Source of the DNA: CAYOSF01 sp964406605
Lineage (GTDB): Bacteria > Chloroflexota > Dehalococcoidia > DSTF01 > RBG-16-68-14
Direction of reading: 5' to 3'
NCBI GenBank assembly: GCA_964406605.1
Contig: CAYOSF010000001.1
Coordinates: 1 to 64,000 of the forward strand
DNA length: 64,000 nucleotides
Shown: positions 16,665 to 25,592 of the stretch, in pieces
Numbering within the stretch: position 1 is the first letter of the stretch
Layout of the letters: the number at the start of each line of letters is the position of its first letter
Program-made: the position numbers and the translations under genes
The notes under the pieces: model-generated
The model's database searches: none
Told to the model about the DNA's origin: nothing
The model's input: the letters and a program-made list of their open reading frames with translations, nothing else

Positions 16665-17780
16665 ATGGTGCTATGGAGGCACGGACCTGTGGGCACGCTG
16701 AAAGGCCAGCCAACTGAGGATGGGCCGGCTAGGGAGTCGGCTATACCCGAAACGAATGCTGACGGGTTCTTCGGCATACGCCTGGAGTCTATCGGCGGGC
16801 TCGGGGCGCACCTGGCCGGACAGATCCTGGCCGAAGCCATCGTGCTCCGTCAGGGCCTGAACGGTTCCCACTTCTCGTCCTACGGCTCTGAGAAGAAGGG
16901 GTCGCCCCTCAAGTCGTTCGTCCGTATCTGCGCTCCGGACCGAGAGGTGCGCACGAGCAGTCCTATCGAGAAGCCGCAGATCGTGGCGGTATTCCACGAG
17001 GCCCTGGCCAAGTCCATTGACGTTGCGGCAGGCCTGAGCGCCAGCGGCACCCTCATCATGAACACGCGCTCGACGCCGGATGTGGTGAGGGAGAGCCTGG
17101 GGTTGGCCTCGGGTCGCGTGGCAGTCATCGATGCTCTGGGCATCGCCGTGGATGAGCAGACCCGGGTGAACACGGCGATGCTGGGTGCCATCGCGCGCGC
17201 CTGCCCGTTCATCGACACGGAGGCGGTGCGCGAGACGATCCGTGAGCAATTGGGGCGCCGGTATTCACATCTGGTTGAGGCCAACCTGCGCACCTTCGGC
17301 CGGGGTTACGAGGAGTTGCGGTGGCAGACCTACCAGGGTGAGGCCACAGAGATATCGACGCCGCAACGTGCCACGCCCGCCTACGGCTACCTCGACGCTC
17401 CCATCGGCGGTACCCTCCTCACTCCAGGGAACAGCATTCTGAAGGACCTCACGGTGTCGCGGGACGGTTTCATCCCCGCCTACGACGCGGAGACGTGCGT
17501 GCACTGCGGCCTTTGCGACCTCGTCTGCCCGGACTTCTGCTTCGTGTGGGAGGAAGAGCGGGATGATGACGGCAATAGAGTGGTGCGCCTGCGGGGCATC
17601 GACTATCACTACTGCAAGGGGTGTCTGAAGTGTGTCGAGGTTTGTCCCACCAACTCCCTGACCTCCATGCGCGAGGAGGAGGGGTATGCCGAGGCCCGCA
17701 GGGTGCCTCTGTATCCCTGGCTCGAGGAATCGCGATCAGAGCCGGGCAGGGTCACCGGTGGCGGAAGGAAGAGTGACTGA
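16665..17780 (+). CDS. 2-oxoacid:ferredoxin oxidoreductase, fused gamma-delta subunit
   Basis: 371 aa. The first two thirds are the gamma domain (GFFGIRLESIGGLGAHLAGQ, a Gly-rich CoA/TPP-interface segment). The last third is a ferredoxin-like delta domain with two 4Fe-4S motifs, CVHCGLCDLVCP and CKGCLKCVEVCP, spaced by a 30-residue acidic insert. The domain passes electrons from the TPP site in the next gene to free ferredoxin. The ATG at 16665 has AAGGAG 13 bases upstream; a GTG at 16689 with GGAGG nine bases upstream is an equal candidate. First gene of the operon, 36 bp before its partner. Confidence 0.9.
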   Translation: MVLWRHGPVGTLKGQPTEDGPARESAIPETNADGFFGIRLESIGGLGAHLAGQILAEAIVLRQGLNGSHFSSYGSEKKGSPLKSFVRICAPDREVRTSSPIEKPQIVAVFHEALAKSIDVAAGLSASGTLIMNTRSTPDVVRESLGLASGRVAVIDALGIAVDEQTRVNTAMLGAIARACPFIDTEAVRETIREQLGRRYSHLVEANLRTFGRGYEELRWQTYQGEATEISTPQRATPAYGYLDAPIGGTLLTPGNSILKDLTVSRDGFIPAYDAETCVHCGLCDLVCPDFCFVWEEERDDDGNRVVRLRGIDYHYCKGCLKCVEVCPTNSLTSMREEEGYAEARRVPLYPWLEESRSEPGRVTGGGRKSD

Positions 17781-17816
17781 GGCAGGCTTCGAGAAGAGCC
17801 CGCTGGGGAGGTCGTT

Positions 17817-20111
17817 ATGGTACTGGCTCCGGAGAAGCAGCTTGGCAAAGCGGCGCCGCAGACAGCGGACTTCAAGAGCGGCAACGAGATGGCCGCCCTC
17901 TCCGCCAAGCACATCAACTTTCACATCATGGCGTATTACCCGATCACGCCGTCCACCGAGATCGCGGAGCTCCTTGACGAGATGAAGGCCGAGGGCGAGC
18001 ATCGGATCGCGATGCTCCCCGCCGAAGGCGAGCACAGCGCGGCCGGCGCCTGCTACGGGGCCAGCATCGGCGGCGGTCGCGTCTTCAACGCGACGAGCTC
18101 GCAGGGACTCCTCTATGCCCTTGAACAGCTCCCGGTGCAGTCGGGCACCCGCTACCCCATGGTATTGGATCTCGTCATGCGCTCGATTAGCGGACCGCTG
18201 GACATCCGTTGCGATCACTCAGACCTGTACTTCGCCCTCAACGCCGGCTGGATCATTCTGCTGGCCCGCGATTCGCAGGCTGTGTACGACATGAACATCC
18301 TTGCCGTCCGTTTGGGGGAGCGGCCCGAGGTGCGGTTGCCGGTGATGGTCGCCTACGACGGTTTCTTCACCAGCCACCAGAAGCGGCGCGTCCACTACTT
18401 CGAGGATGAGGGGAGAGTGCAGGAGTTTCTAGGCCCCGTGCCCGAGTGCCTGACCGCTCTCGATCCGCGCAATCCCGTCACTATCGGGCCGTACATGAAC
18501 GACCCGGACCTGATCAACAACAGGTACCAACTCAAGCTGGCGATGGACGCCGCCCAGCAGGCTCTGCCGGAGGTGTTCGCCGGGTACGCGGCGCTGAGCG
18601 GGCGGGAGTATGCCGTCCTCGACCTCTACCGGATGGAGGACGCCGATGTCGCTCTCTTCCTGCTCAACACGGCGGCGGAGACGGCCAAGGATGTGGCCGA
18701 CCGTCTGAGGGAGCAAGGCGTTAGGGCGGGTGTGATCAGTCCCAACGTCATTCGGCCCTTCCCCGCGCAGGCGGTGCGCGACGCGCTGAGGGGAGTGCGC
18801 GTCCTTCTCATCGGGGAGCGAGCTGACTCCTACGGCGCGCACGGGGCCAACATCACCCACGAGATCAAGTCAGCCCTGAAGGACGACCCGGGCAATCACA
18901 CCTTGTGCCTCAGTCGCATCTACGGCCTCGGGGGGAAGGACTTCTATGCGGAAGATGCCGAGCACTTCTTCCGTCTTGCCCTTGCGGCCGCCGACAGCGG
19001 GCGCGTCGACCAGCCTTTCGACTACTACGGGGTGACGCCGGGGGATCCATCCAGGAAGCCGCCGGAGGCCGTGCATCTGCCGCCGTTGCGCAAGGAGGAG
19101 ACGGTCACGGGCTTGATCAAGGTGCATGTCGGTGATGACGGCGGTGGTCTGAAGGTGGAGGCGCCCCCGGCCTGGCAGCTCGTCACCCGCGCCAAGCGCA
19201 TCGCCCCTGGCCACGGCGCCTGCCCCGGCTGCGGTCTCTTCCCTGCCATCGATCAGTTCTTCAAAGGGATCGAGGGTGATGTAGTCGTGCTCTACCAAAC
19301 GGGGTGCGCCATGGTCGTGACCACAGGCTACCCGTACAGCTCGCACAGAGTCACCTATATCCACAATCTGTTCCAGAACGGCGCTGCGACGATTGGCGGG
19401 CTGGTCGAGATGTTCCACGAGCGTCAGCGCCGGGGCGAGCTGCCCGCCGGCGAGGATATTACCTTCGTGATGGTCACGGGCGATGGCGGCATGGACATCG
19501 GTTTGGGGGCGAGCATCGGCGCCGCCCTCCGCAATCACGGCATGATCATCCTGGAGTGTGACAACCAGGGATACATGAATACCGGTAGCCAGTTCAGCTA
19601 CTCGACGCCCCTGGGCCACATGACCTCTACCAGCCATGTGGGTCCTGCCGAGGCGGGAAAAGAACTCCACCACAAGGATACCATCCAGATCATGGCCGCC
19701 ACGGGGCTTCCCTACTGCTTCACGGCGCTGGAGGGGTTTCCTGACGACCTACTGCAGAAGGCGGCCAAGGCCCAGTGGTACGCTCACCATGAGGGATTGG
19801 TGTACGGCAAGATCCTTACCGCGTGCCCGCTCAACTGGCGCAGCGAGGGTAGCGCCGGCACCGAGGTCGTCCAGGCCGCGGTGGACTGCTGCCTCTTCCC
19901 TCTCTACGAGATCGAGAGGGGCAAGACGCGCATCACCTACGATCCTGAGGTATTGGATCGGCGTATCCCTGCGCAGTCATGGCTGGAGATGATGGGAAAG
20001 ACCCGCCACTTGACTAAACCGGAGCACAGAGCGGAGCTCGAAGCCTTCGAGACCGAGGTGGACCGACGCTGGCAGCGTCTCAAGGCAATGCACGAGCATC
20101 CTCTGCTGTAG
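17817..20111 (+). CDS. 2-oxoacid:ferredoxin oxidoreductase, fused alpha-beta subunit
   Basis: 764 aa. The alpha part (about 1-435) has YYPITPSTEIAE (the Pro-Ile-Thr-Pro block of POR alpha), the Glu of AEGEHSAAGA and the NATSSQGL segment. The beta part (about 455-764) has CPGC (469-472), Cys497 and a late Cys in TACPLNW, four likely ligands of the proximal 4Fe-4S cluster, plus the thiamine motif GDGGMDIG (555-562) with CDNQGY. It decarboxylates a 2-oxoacid with CoA and sends electrons to the gamma-delta protein. Which acid (pyruvate, branched-chain or other) cannot be told by eye. GGGAGG lies five bases before the ATG. Confidence 0.92.
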   Translation: MVLAPEKQLGKAAPQTADFKSGNEMAALSAKHINFHIMAYYPITPSTEIAELLDEMKAEGEHRIAMLPAEGEHSAAGACYGASIGGGRVFNATSSQGLLYALEQLPVQSGTRYPMVLDLVMRSISGPLDIRCDHSDLYFALNAGWIILLARDSQAVYDMNILAVRLGERPEVRLPVMVAYDGFFTSHQKRRVHYFEDEGRVQEFLGPVPECLTALDPRNPVTIGPYMNDPDLINNRYQLKLAMDAAQQALPEVFAGYAALSGREYAVLDLYRMEDADVALFLLNTAAETAKDVADRLREQGVRAGVISPNVIRPFPAQAVRDALRGVRVLLIGERADSYGAHGANITHEIKSALKDDPGNHTLCLSRIYGLGGKDFYAEDAEHFFRLALAAADSGRVDQPFDYYGVTPGDPSRKPPEAVHLPPLRKEETVTGLIKVHVGDDGGGLKVEAPPAWQLVTRAKRIAPGHGACPGCGLFPAIDQFFKGIEGDVVVLYQTGCAMVVTTGYPYSSHRVTYIHNLFQNGAATIGGLVEMFHERQRRGELPAGEDITFVMVTGDGGMDIGLGASIGAALRNHGMIILECDNQGYMNTGSQFSYSTPLGHMTSTSHVGPAEAGKELHHKDTIQIMAATGLPYCFTALEGFPDDLLQKAAKAQWYAHHEGLVYGKILTACPLNWRSEGSAGTEVVQAAVDCCLFPLYEIERGKTRITYDPEVLDRRIPAQSWLEMMGKTRHLTKPEHRAELEAFETEVDRRWQRLKAMHEHPLL

Positions 20112-20216
20112 AGGGTGGGAGAAGGATGAAGCCGGCACGAAACATGAGGAAGGAACGTCTCGAGGTGGGCTGCGCGTCGCCCTTCGCGCGTCAGTCGTCG
20201 GCTCCGAGGTAGCGAC

Positions 20217-21044
20217 ATGGCCAGGGTCATCGAGAAGCAACATCTGACGCCCGTCACCAAGCTGTTCGTGGTGGAGGCTCCCCTGGTGGCCCGCAACGCC
20301 CGCCCGGGACAGTTCGTCATCCTGCGGCTCAATGAGGCCGGCGAGCGCGTGCCGATCAGCATCACCGACTTCGACAGGGAAGCGGGCGCCATCACCATCG
20401 TCGTCCAGGAGGTGGGCAAGACGAGCGGCCTCATCTGCGCGATGGAGGAAGGCGACGAGATCCTCGATTTCGCCGGGCCGCTGGGTCTGCCCGCGCCGCT
20501 GCCCGACGAGGGGCACATAGTCCTCATAGGCGGCGGATTCGGGGCCGGGGCCATCTATCCCCTGGCCCGGGAGTTCCGCCAGCGGGGAGGACAGGTGTCT
20601 GCCATCGTCGGAGCCCGGGACAAAGGGTTGTTGATCCTGAGAGAGCTGCTGGAGTCAGTGAGCGATGCGTACCACATCTGCACTGATGACGGCTCGTTGG
20701 GCTACAAGGGTTTCGTGACGGGCCGCCTGCAGGAACTCTTGGACGGCGATCCGGGCTTCACTCACTGCTTCGCCATCGGACCCATGCCCATGATGCGGGC
20801 CGTGGCCGAGGTGACGAGACCGTCCGGCCTGCCCACGTTCGTGTCGCTGGACCCGATCATGGTCGATGGAACCGGCATGTGTGGGTCGTGTCGGGTCACG
20901 GTGGACGGCCAGATGAAGTTCGCCTGTATAGACGGTCCCTTCTTTGACGCCCACAAGGTCGACTTCGACGAGGCGGTGGTCCGCTCGAAGATGTATGTCG
21001 ATCAAGAGCGCGTGGCGGCTGAGAAGGCAACTGCTAGGAGGTGA
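20217..21044 (+). CDS. nfnA: NfnA-type ferredoxin:NAD(P)H oxidoreductase small subunit
   Basis: 275 aa. An N-terminal FAD-binding barrel (RPGQFVILRLNEAGERVPIS) is followed by an NAD(H)-binding domain (VLIGGGFGAGAIYPLA, then FAIGPMPMMRAV). A C-terminal 2Fe-2S motif has Cys in GTGMCGSCRVTVDG and FACIDGP. This is the layout of NfnA / sulfide dehydrogenase beta. With the next gene it would transfer electrons among ferredoxin, NAD and NADP, by flavin-based bifurcation in known NfnAB. It follows the oxidoreductase by 105 bp, and its end carries the ribosome site of the next gene. Confidence 0.9.
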   Translation: MARVIEKQHLTPVTKLFVVEAPLVARNARPGQFVILRLNEAGERVPISITDFDREAGAITIVVQEVGKTSGLICAMEEGDEILDFAGPLGLPAPLPDEGHIVLIGGGFGAGAIYPLAREFRQRGGQVSAIVGARDKGLLILRELLESVSDAYHICTDDGSLGYKGFVTGRLQELLDGDPGFTHCFAIGPMPMMRAVAEVTRPSGLPTFVSLDPIMVDGTGMCGSCRVTVDGQMKFACIDGPFFDAHKVDFDEAVVRSKMYVDQERVAAEKATARR

Positions 21045-21050
21045 CGGACC

Positions 21051-22547
21051 GTGCCGATCGTCTACCCCGAGAAGATCGAGATGCCCTGCGGGGACCCGGC
21101 GGTCCGCCGCACCAACTGGGACGAGGTTGCCTTGGGCTACACGCCCGAGCGCGCCGCGGCGGAAGCGCAGCGCTGCATCCAGTGCCAGGATCCCCTGTGC
21201 GAGGACGGCTGCCCCGTCAACGTACCGATACGCGATTTCATCCACTGCGTCGCGGCCGGTGACATAGAAGGGGCCGCCCGCACCATCCGGAGCAAGAATC
21301 TCCTCCCGGCAGTTTGCGGACGTGTCTGTCCCGTCGAGCATCAGTGCGAGCTGCTCTGTGTCGTGCTGGGTAAGCAGGAGCCCGTCGGAATCGGCCGGCT
21401 GGAACGCTACGTGGCGGACTGGGAGCGCGAGCACGGGTCCAACGGCTCCGTGGAGCCGGCCGAACGGAGGCCTGAGAAGGTGGCCATCATCGGCTCTGGA
21501 CCGGCCGGGCTCACGGCGGCCAGCGACCTCGCTCAGCTCGGGTACGGCGTCACTATCTTCGAGGCGCTGCACGCGATAGGCGGGGTGCTGCGCTATGGCA
21601 TTCCTGAGTACCGCCTCCCCAAGGCGATCGTGGATGAGGACATGCAACGCCTGAAGGAGATGGGGGTGGAGTTTCAGACGAACGTCATCATCGGCAAGAC
21701 GATCACGGTGGACCAGCTCTTCGACGAGATGGGCTACGGCGCCGCCTTCGTGGGCACCGGCGCCGGCGCCCCGAGGTTCATGAACATCCCCGGCGAGAGC
21801 CTGAAGGGTATCTATTCCGCAAACGAGTTCCTCACTCGCGTGAATCTCATGCGGGCGAATGAGTTCCCGGACGCCGATACTCCAGTCCGGCGGCCGAAGC
21901 GAGCGGCGGTCATCGGTGCCGGCGATACGGCCATGGACGGCGTGCGCACGGCGATCCGCCTGGGCGCGGAGGAGGCCCATATCGTCTACCGTCGCTCCGA
22001 GAAGGAGAAGGGGGCGCGCGCCGAGGACTACGAGCGCGCGATCGAGGAGGGAGCCATCTTCGACTGGCTGACGCTGCCCATACGGTTCCTGGGCGATGAC
22101 CAGGGCTGGGTGAGGGCCATGGAGTGCCTGCACATGGAGCTGGGAGAGCCGGACGAGTCCGGCCGGCGACGCCCGATTCCAATTGAGGGCTCTGAGTTCA
22201 TCATGGAAGTTGATACCGTGGTGATTGCGCTGGGCACGAGTCCCAACCCCCTGATCCCTCAGACCACAAGCGGCATCGAGACCGACGCTCATGGCTGTGT
22301 GACGGCGGACGACAAGACGGGCGCCACGACGCGGGAGGGCGTCTTCGCCGGCGGCGATATCGTGAGCGGAGCGGCGACCGTGATCCTCGCGATGGGCGCC
22401 GGACGGAGGGCGGCCACGGCCATCCATGAGTACCTACAACGGAAGGCCGGCGGGGGCGAGAAGGAAGCGGCTCCTGAGAAACGTCCCAAGCGCGAGACGG
22501 TTGCCGCCAAGTCTCACGAGCAGCCCGAGCACGGCGTCGACTGGTAG
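21051..22547 (+). CDS. nfnB: NfnB / GltD-type NADPH oxidoreductase large subunit
   Basis: 498 aa. The N-terminal 110 residues bind iron-sulfur clusters (CIQCQDPLCEDGCPV and CGRVCPVEHQCELLC). Two nucleotide folds follow: FAD at VAIIGSGPAGLTAASDLA and NADPH at AAVIGAGDTAMDGVRTA. The FAD-terminal motif GVFAGGDIVSGAATV is present. A 40-residue charged tail is extra. GltD and NfnB are homologues; the adjacent NfnA-type gene and the absence of a glutamate synthase large subunit favour NfnB. GTG start, preceded by AGGAGGTGA, which includes the nfnA stop. Closes the operon. Confidence 0.9.
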   Translation: MPIVYPEKIEMPCGDPAVRRTNWDEVALGYTPERAAAEAQRCIQCQDPLCEDGCPVNVPIRDFIHCVAAGDIEGAARTIRSKNLLPAVCGRVCPVEHQCELLCVVLGKQEPVGIGRLERYVADWEREHGSNGSVEPAERRPEKVAIIGSGPAGLTAASDLAQLGYGVTIFEALHAIGGVLRYGIPEYRLPKAIVDEDMQRLKEMGVEFQTNVIIGKTITVDQLFDEMGYGAAFVGTGAGAPRFMNIPGESLKGIYSANEFLTRVNLMRANEFPDADTPVRRPKRAAVIGAGDTAMDGVRTAIRLGAEEAHIVYRRSEKEKGARAEDYERAIEEGAIFDWLTLPIRFLGDDQGWVRAMECLHMELGEPDESGRRRPIPIEGSEFIMEVDTVVIALGTSPNPLIPQTTSGIETDAHGCVTADDKTGATTREGVFAGGDIVSGAATVILAMGAGRRAATAIHEYLQRKAGGGEKEAAPEKRPKRETVAAKSHEQPEHGVDW

Positions 22548-22684
22548 GACCTGCTCCCCCGGGTGGCTTCGACGGCTCGTAGCCTCCGACCAACGTACCG
22601 GGTAATGGCCGACCGGCGGGGTTTCGCCTCTTTCTCTCCGCCACCGCCAGGCAACGAGAGACACGCGTGGAAGGAGCCGGCCGA

Positions 22685-24106
22685 ATGATGATCCTCATCC
22701 TCCACTTCCGTTCCGCCCCCGATGCGGCCGACGGCGGCTTTCGAGCAAGGACGGTGGCCAGCGATTCGGCGGGGACGGACGGCGTGTCCCTTGAGATGAA
22801 GAAGCGCCAGACCCTGTTGCGGGAGATGGGCCATGACGTCGCCATCTGCTCGGCGTACGACTGGGCGGACCTCCCGATTGCGTCACTTGAGTTCGACAGG
22901 GAAGAGGTGCAATCGATGATGAGGAACCTCTTCGGGTCCGAGATCGCGGATTTCCGCGACGAGACGGAGCTCGAGCAGGCTTTCCGGCGGGAGGTCGCGG
23001 ATCTGAAGCAGGAGCTTGCCGAGGGCATCAAAGCGCTCGGGCCGGACATGCTCTTCGTGCACAACGTCCTGGCGCTGCCGGTTCATCCCGTGGCCACGGT
23101 GAGTCTTACCGAGCTGCTGGCCGAGCTTCGGTTGCCCTGCGTGGCGATCCACCACGACATCCTCAGCGAGGGCGCCTATAAGTTCACTCCGACCTGCGGT
23201 TTCGCGCGGTCTCTTCTGCAGGAGTACTTCCCGCCGACGCTGTCGAACCTCTCTCACTGGACGATCAACACTCGCAACCAGACGGCGCTGGCGAAGAAAG
23301 GCGTCCGGGCGGAGGTGATCCATGACACGATGGACTTCGACCACCGGCTCGGAGCGGCGGATCACGACAGCATCCGGGCGGAGCTTCGCGCCAAGCACGA
23401 CGTTGCGCCTTCGGACGTCGTCCTCTTCGTCGGCGCACGCGTTGTGCCGAACAAGCAGATCGAACTCGCCGCGCACCTCGCGGCCACGCTGGAGACGCTG
23501 CGGGCAGACCTGGCGGGCAGCCCTCTGTACAACGGAGAGACGTTCACCGAGGACGGCCGGGTCGTCCTTGTGCTGGCCGGCAGGCGGGAACGGGCGTTCG
23601 GCGCCTACGACGCCGGGCTCTTCGCGCTGCTCAAGGAGCTCCGGGTGGACTGGATGTACGTGGGAGACGAGGTTCTGCCCGTGCGGGCCGTTGAAGAGGG
23701 ATTCTACGCCCTCTATCCGGACATGTACGCGATGGCGGACGTGGTGCTCTACCCTTCGCGCTGGGAAGGATTCGGCAACCAACTGCTGGAAGCGTTCGCG
23801 GCGGGCCTGCCGGCCGTGGTCTTCGAATACCCGGTCTTCAAAGAGGACATCGCTCCCAAGGGCGCGCGGGTCATCTCACTCGGGGACAGCGTTCTGGAGG
23901 AAGCGGATGCGGCGGGGCTCGTCCGCATATCTCGAGAGGTGCTGAACGAGGCGGCGCAGAAGGTGATCGCTGTCCTGACGGACGCGAGGGAGCGCAAGGA
24001 GATGACGGAGCACAACATCGCCGTGGGCCGGCAGCATTTCGGTTTCGACGTACTCCGCTCTCATCTGTCAGAAGCCGTGCGCTGGGCGTCAGCTCTGAAC
24101 GCCTAG
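22685..24106 (+). CDS. GT4-like glycosyltransferase
   Basis: 473 aa from ATG at 22685; AAGGAG lies eight bases upstream, so the in-frame GTG at 22667 is rejected. Early residues (MMILILHFRSAPD) fit a GT-B acceptor domain, and YPSRWEGFGNQLLEAFAAGLPAVVFEYP is the donor signature with the E-x7-E pair at its core. The N-terminal SLEMKKRQTLLREMGHDVAI segment resembles glycosyltransferases of glucosylglycerate/mannosylglucosylglycerate synthesis, but this is only an impression. It is separate from the 4-8 kb glycosyltransferase family and not closely similar to it. Cytosolic. Confidence 0.8.
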   Translation: MMILILHFRSAPDAADGGFRARTVASDSAGTDGVSLEMKKRQTLLREMGHDVAICSAYDWADLPIASLEFDREEVQSMMRNLFGSEIADFRDETELEQAFRREVADLKQELAEGIKALGPDMLFVHNVLALPVHPVATVSLTELLAELRLPCVAIHHDILSEGAYKFTPTCGFARSLLQEYFPPTLSNLSHWTINTRNQTALAKKGVRAEVIHDTMDFDHRLGAADHDSIRAELRAKHDVAPSDVVLFVGARVVPNKQIELAAHLAATLETLRADLAGSPLYNGETFTEDGRVVLVLAGRRERAFGAYDAGLFALLKELRVDWMYVGDEVLPVRAVEEGFYALYPDMYAMADVVLYPSRWEGFGNQLLEAFAAGLPAVVFEYPVFKEDIAPKGARVISLGDSVLEEADAAGLVRISREVLNEAAQKVIAVLTDARERKEMTEHNIAVGRQHFGFDVLRSHLSEAVRWASALNA

Positions 24107-24272
24107 GGCCGGTCGCGGATGCCCGGCCGGGCGCGGCCGGCACCACCGCCGGTTCCCCGCAGCACAGGCTCTATTTCTCGCCGACGCGGCCGAACCCTGC
24201 TTCGCGCTCTTCCATCCAGCGGCGGCGGGAGTAGAATGGTGCTCAGGCCATGCTGAACGCGAGCCCGCACCA

Positions 24273-25544
24273 GTGACCGACGCCGAGTCAGGCGACTCAC
24301 AAGCCGAAGAGAGGCCGAGCGGCGTGGGCGGCGCCTCCCGCTTTGCCCAGGCGTTCAGCTCCCTGTCCATCGTCAACTTCCGGTACCTGCTCGGCGGGAC
24401 GGTGGCCGTGAGCTTCTCCATGTGGATGGGGCAGATCGGCCAGGGCTGGCTGGTCGCCAAGCTGACCAGTTCCCCGTTCCAACTCGGGCTCGTCCAGTTC
24501 CTCCGGGGGATCAGCATCCTGTTCATTTCCCCGCTGGCCGGTGCGCTGGCGGAGCGGGTGGACCGCCGGGTGCTTGCCGGCACGGCGTCCGCCATCAACG
24601 GCCTCACTTCGCTGGCGATCGCCATCCTCGTCGTATCCGGCCACATCGCCATGTGGCAGCTCTACATCACGGCGTTGATCGCCGGCATCTGCGGCAGCGT
24701 ATTCAACCCCGTGCGGCAGTTCCTGGTCTATGACGCCGTCGGCCCCAGGCAACTGCCGAATGCCATCGCCCTCAACTCGATGGTGAATAACATGGCGCGG
24801 GTCGTCGGCCCCGGGTTGGCCGGTTTCCTGATCGCGTTCAGCATCTCCTCGGCCTTTTTCGGGCAGTTCATCTTCTTCACGGCAGCGACACTCACTCTCG
24901 TGCCGCTGCGTCTGGGAGTTCCCACCGCGCGGGAACGGGAGCCGTTCCTCTCCAGCATACGGCTGGGCGCAGCCTACGTGCGCCGACACACGCTGCTGCT
25001 GCGCTTGATCCTGCTGCAGGCGATCCCCAGCATGCTCATCTATCCGTACCTTCAGATGATCCCCTTGATCGCGCGGGACTACCTGGATGTCGGGGCCAGG
25101 GGATACGGAGTCCTGCTGACGGGCGTCGGGATCGGGGCCCTCATCAGTGCTTTCCTAGTCGCGGCCTTCTCCGATGTCCGCCGGAAGGGTGCCATCGCGA
25201 GCGTTGCCTTGCTGATGTACATGACGATGATCCTCTCCTTCTCCTTCTCGCGCACCTATCTCCTTTCCTTCCTGATTCTGATCGTGGGGGGGACCGGGTT
25301 CATCGTCTTCTCGACGTTCAACCAGACGCTGGTTCAACTCCACGTGGAGGACGATTACCGGGGTAGGGTACTGTCCCTGTACACGATGTCGCAGGGGCTG
25401 AACCCCTTCGGTAGCCTGGCGATGGGCTTCGTAGCGCAAAGGTTCCTGGGCCCGCCGGGCGCCATCGCGGCCTTCTGCATCGTGGCGCTGGTCCTGGCCG
25501 CCTTCAGTGGTGTGGCATCCCGAGAGATTAGGGCGCTGGAGTAG
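24273..25544 (+). CDS. Major facilitator superfamily exporter (MFS_3/EntS-like)
   Basis: 423 aa with about 12 hydrophobic segments after a 35-residue polar N-terminus. The loop after helix 2 has GALAERVDRRVLAG, the MFS motif A variant, and NPVRQFLVYDAVG and NAIALNSMVNNMARVVGPGLAG are characteristic of EntS-like exporters. Substrate unknown. GTG start at 24273; the ribosome site is weak, so a slightly later start is possible. It is followed after 48 bp by the ammonia-lyase-like gene, perhaps cotranscribed. Confidence 0.85.
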   Translation: MTDAESGDSQAEERPSGVGGASRFAQAFSSLSIVNFRYLLGGTVAVSFSMWMGQIGQGWLVAKLTSSPFQLGLVQFLRGISILFISPLAGALAERVDRRVLAGTASAINGLTSLAIAILVVSGHIAMWQLYITALIAGICGSVFNPVRQFLVYDAVGPRQLPNAIALNSMVNNMARVVGPGLAGFLIAFSISSAFFGQFIFFTAATLTLVPLRLGVPTAREREPFLSSIRLGAAYVRRHTLLLRLILLQAIPSMLIYPYLQMIPLIARDYLDVGARGYGVLLTGVGIGALISAFLVAAFSDVRRKGAIASVALLMYMTMILSFSFSRTYLLSFLILIVGGTGFIVFSTFNQTLVQLHVEDDYRGRVLSLYTMSQGLNPFGSLAMGFVAQRFLGPPGAIAAFCIVALVLAAFSGVASREIRALE

Positions 25545-25592
25545 AGCTGCGTCGCTTGGGCGGAGCTTCGCTCAACCCGGACTTCTGCCACG

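Noticed and set aside
21051..22547. Glutamate synthase small subunit (GltD)
   Set aside because: No GltB large subunit nearby, and an NfnA-type gene directly precedes it; the families are homologous, so the call rests on context.
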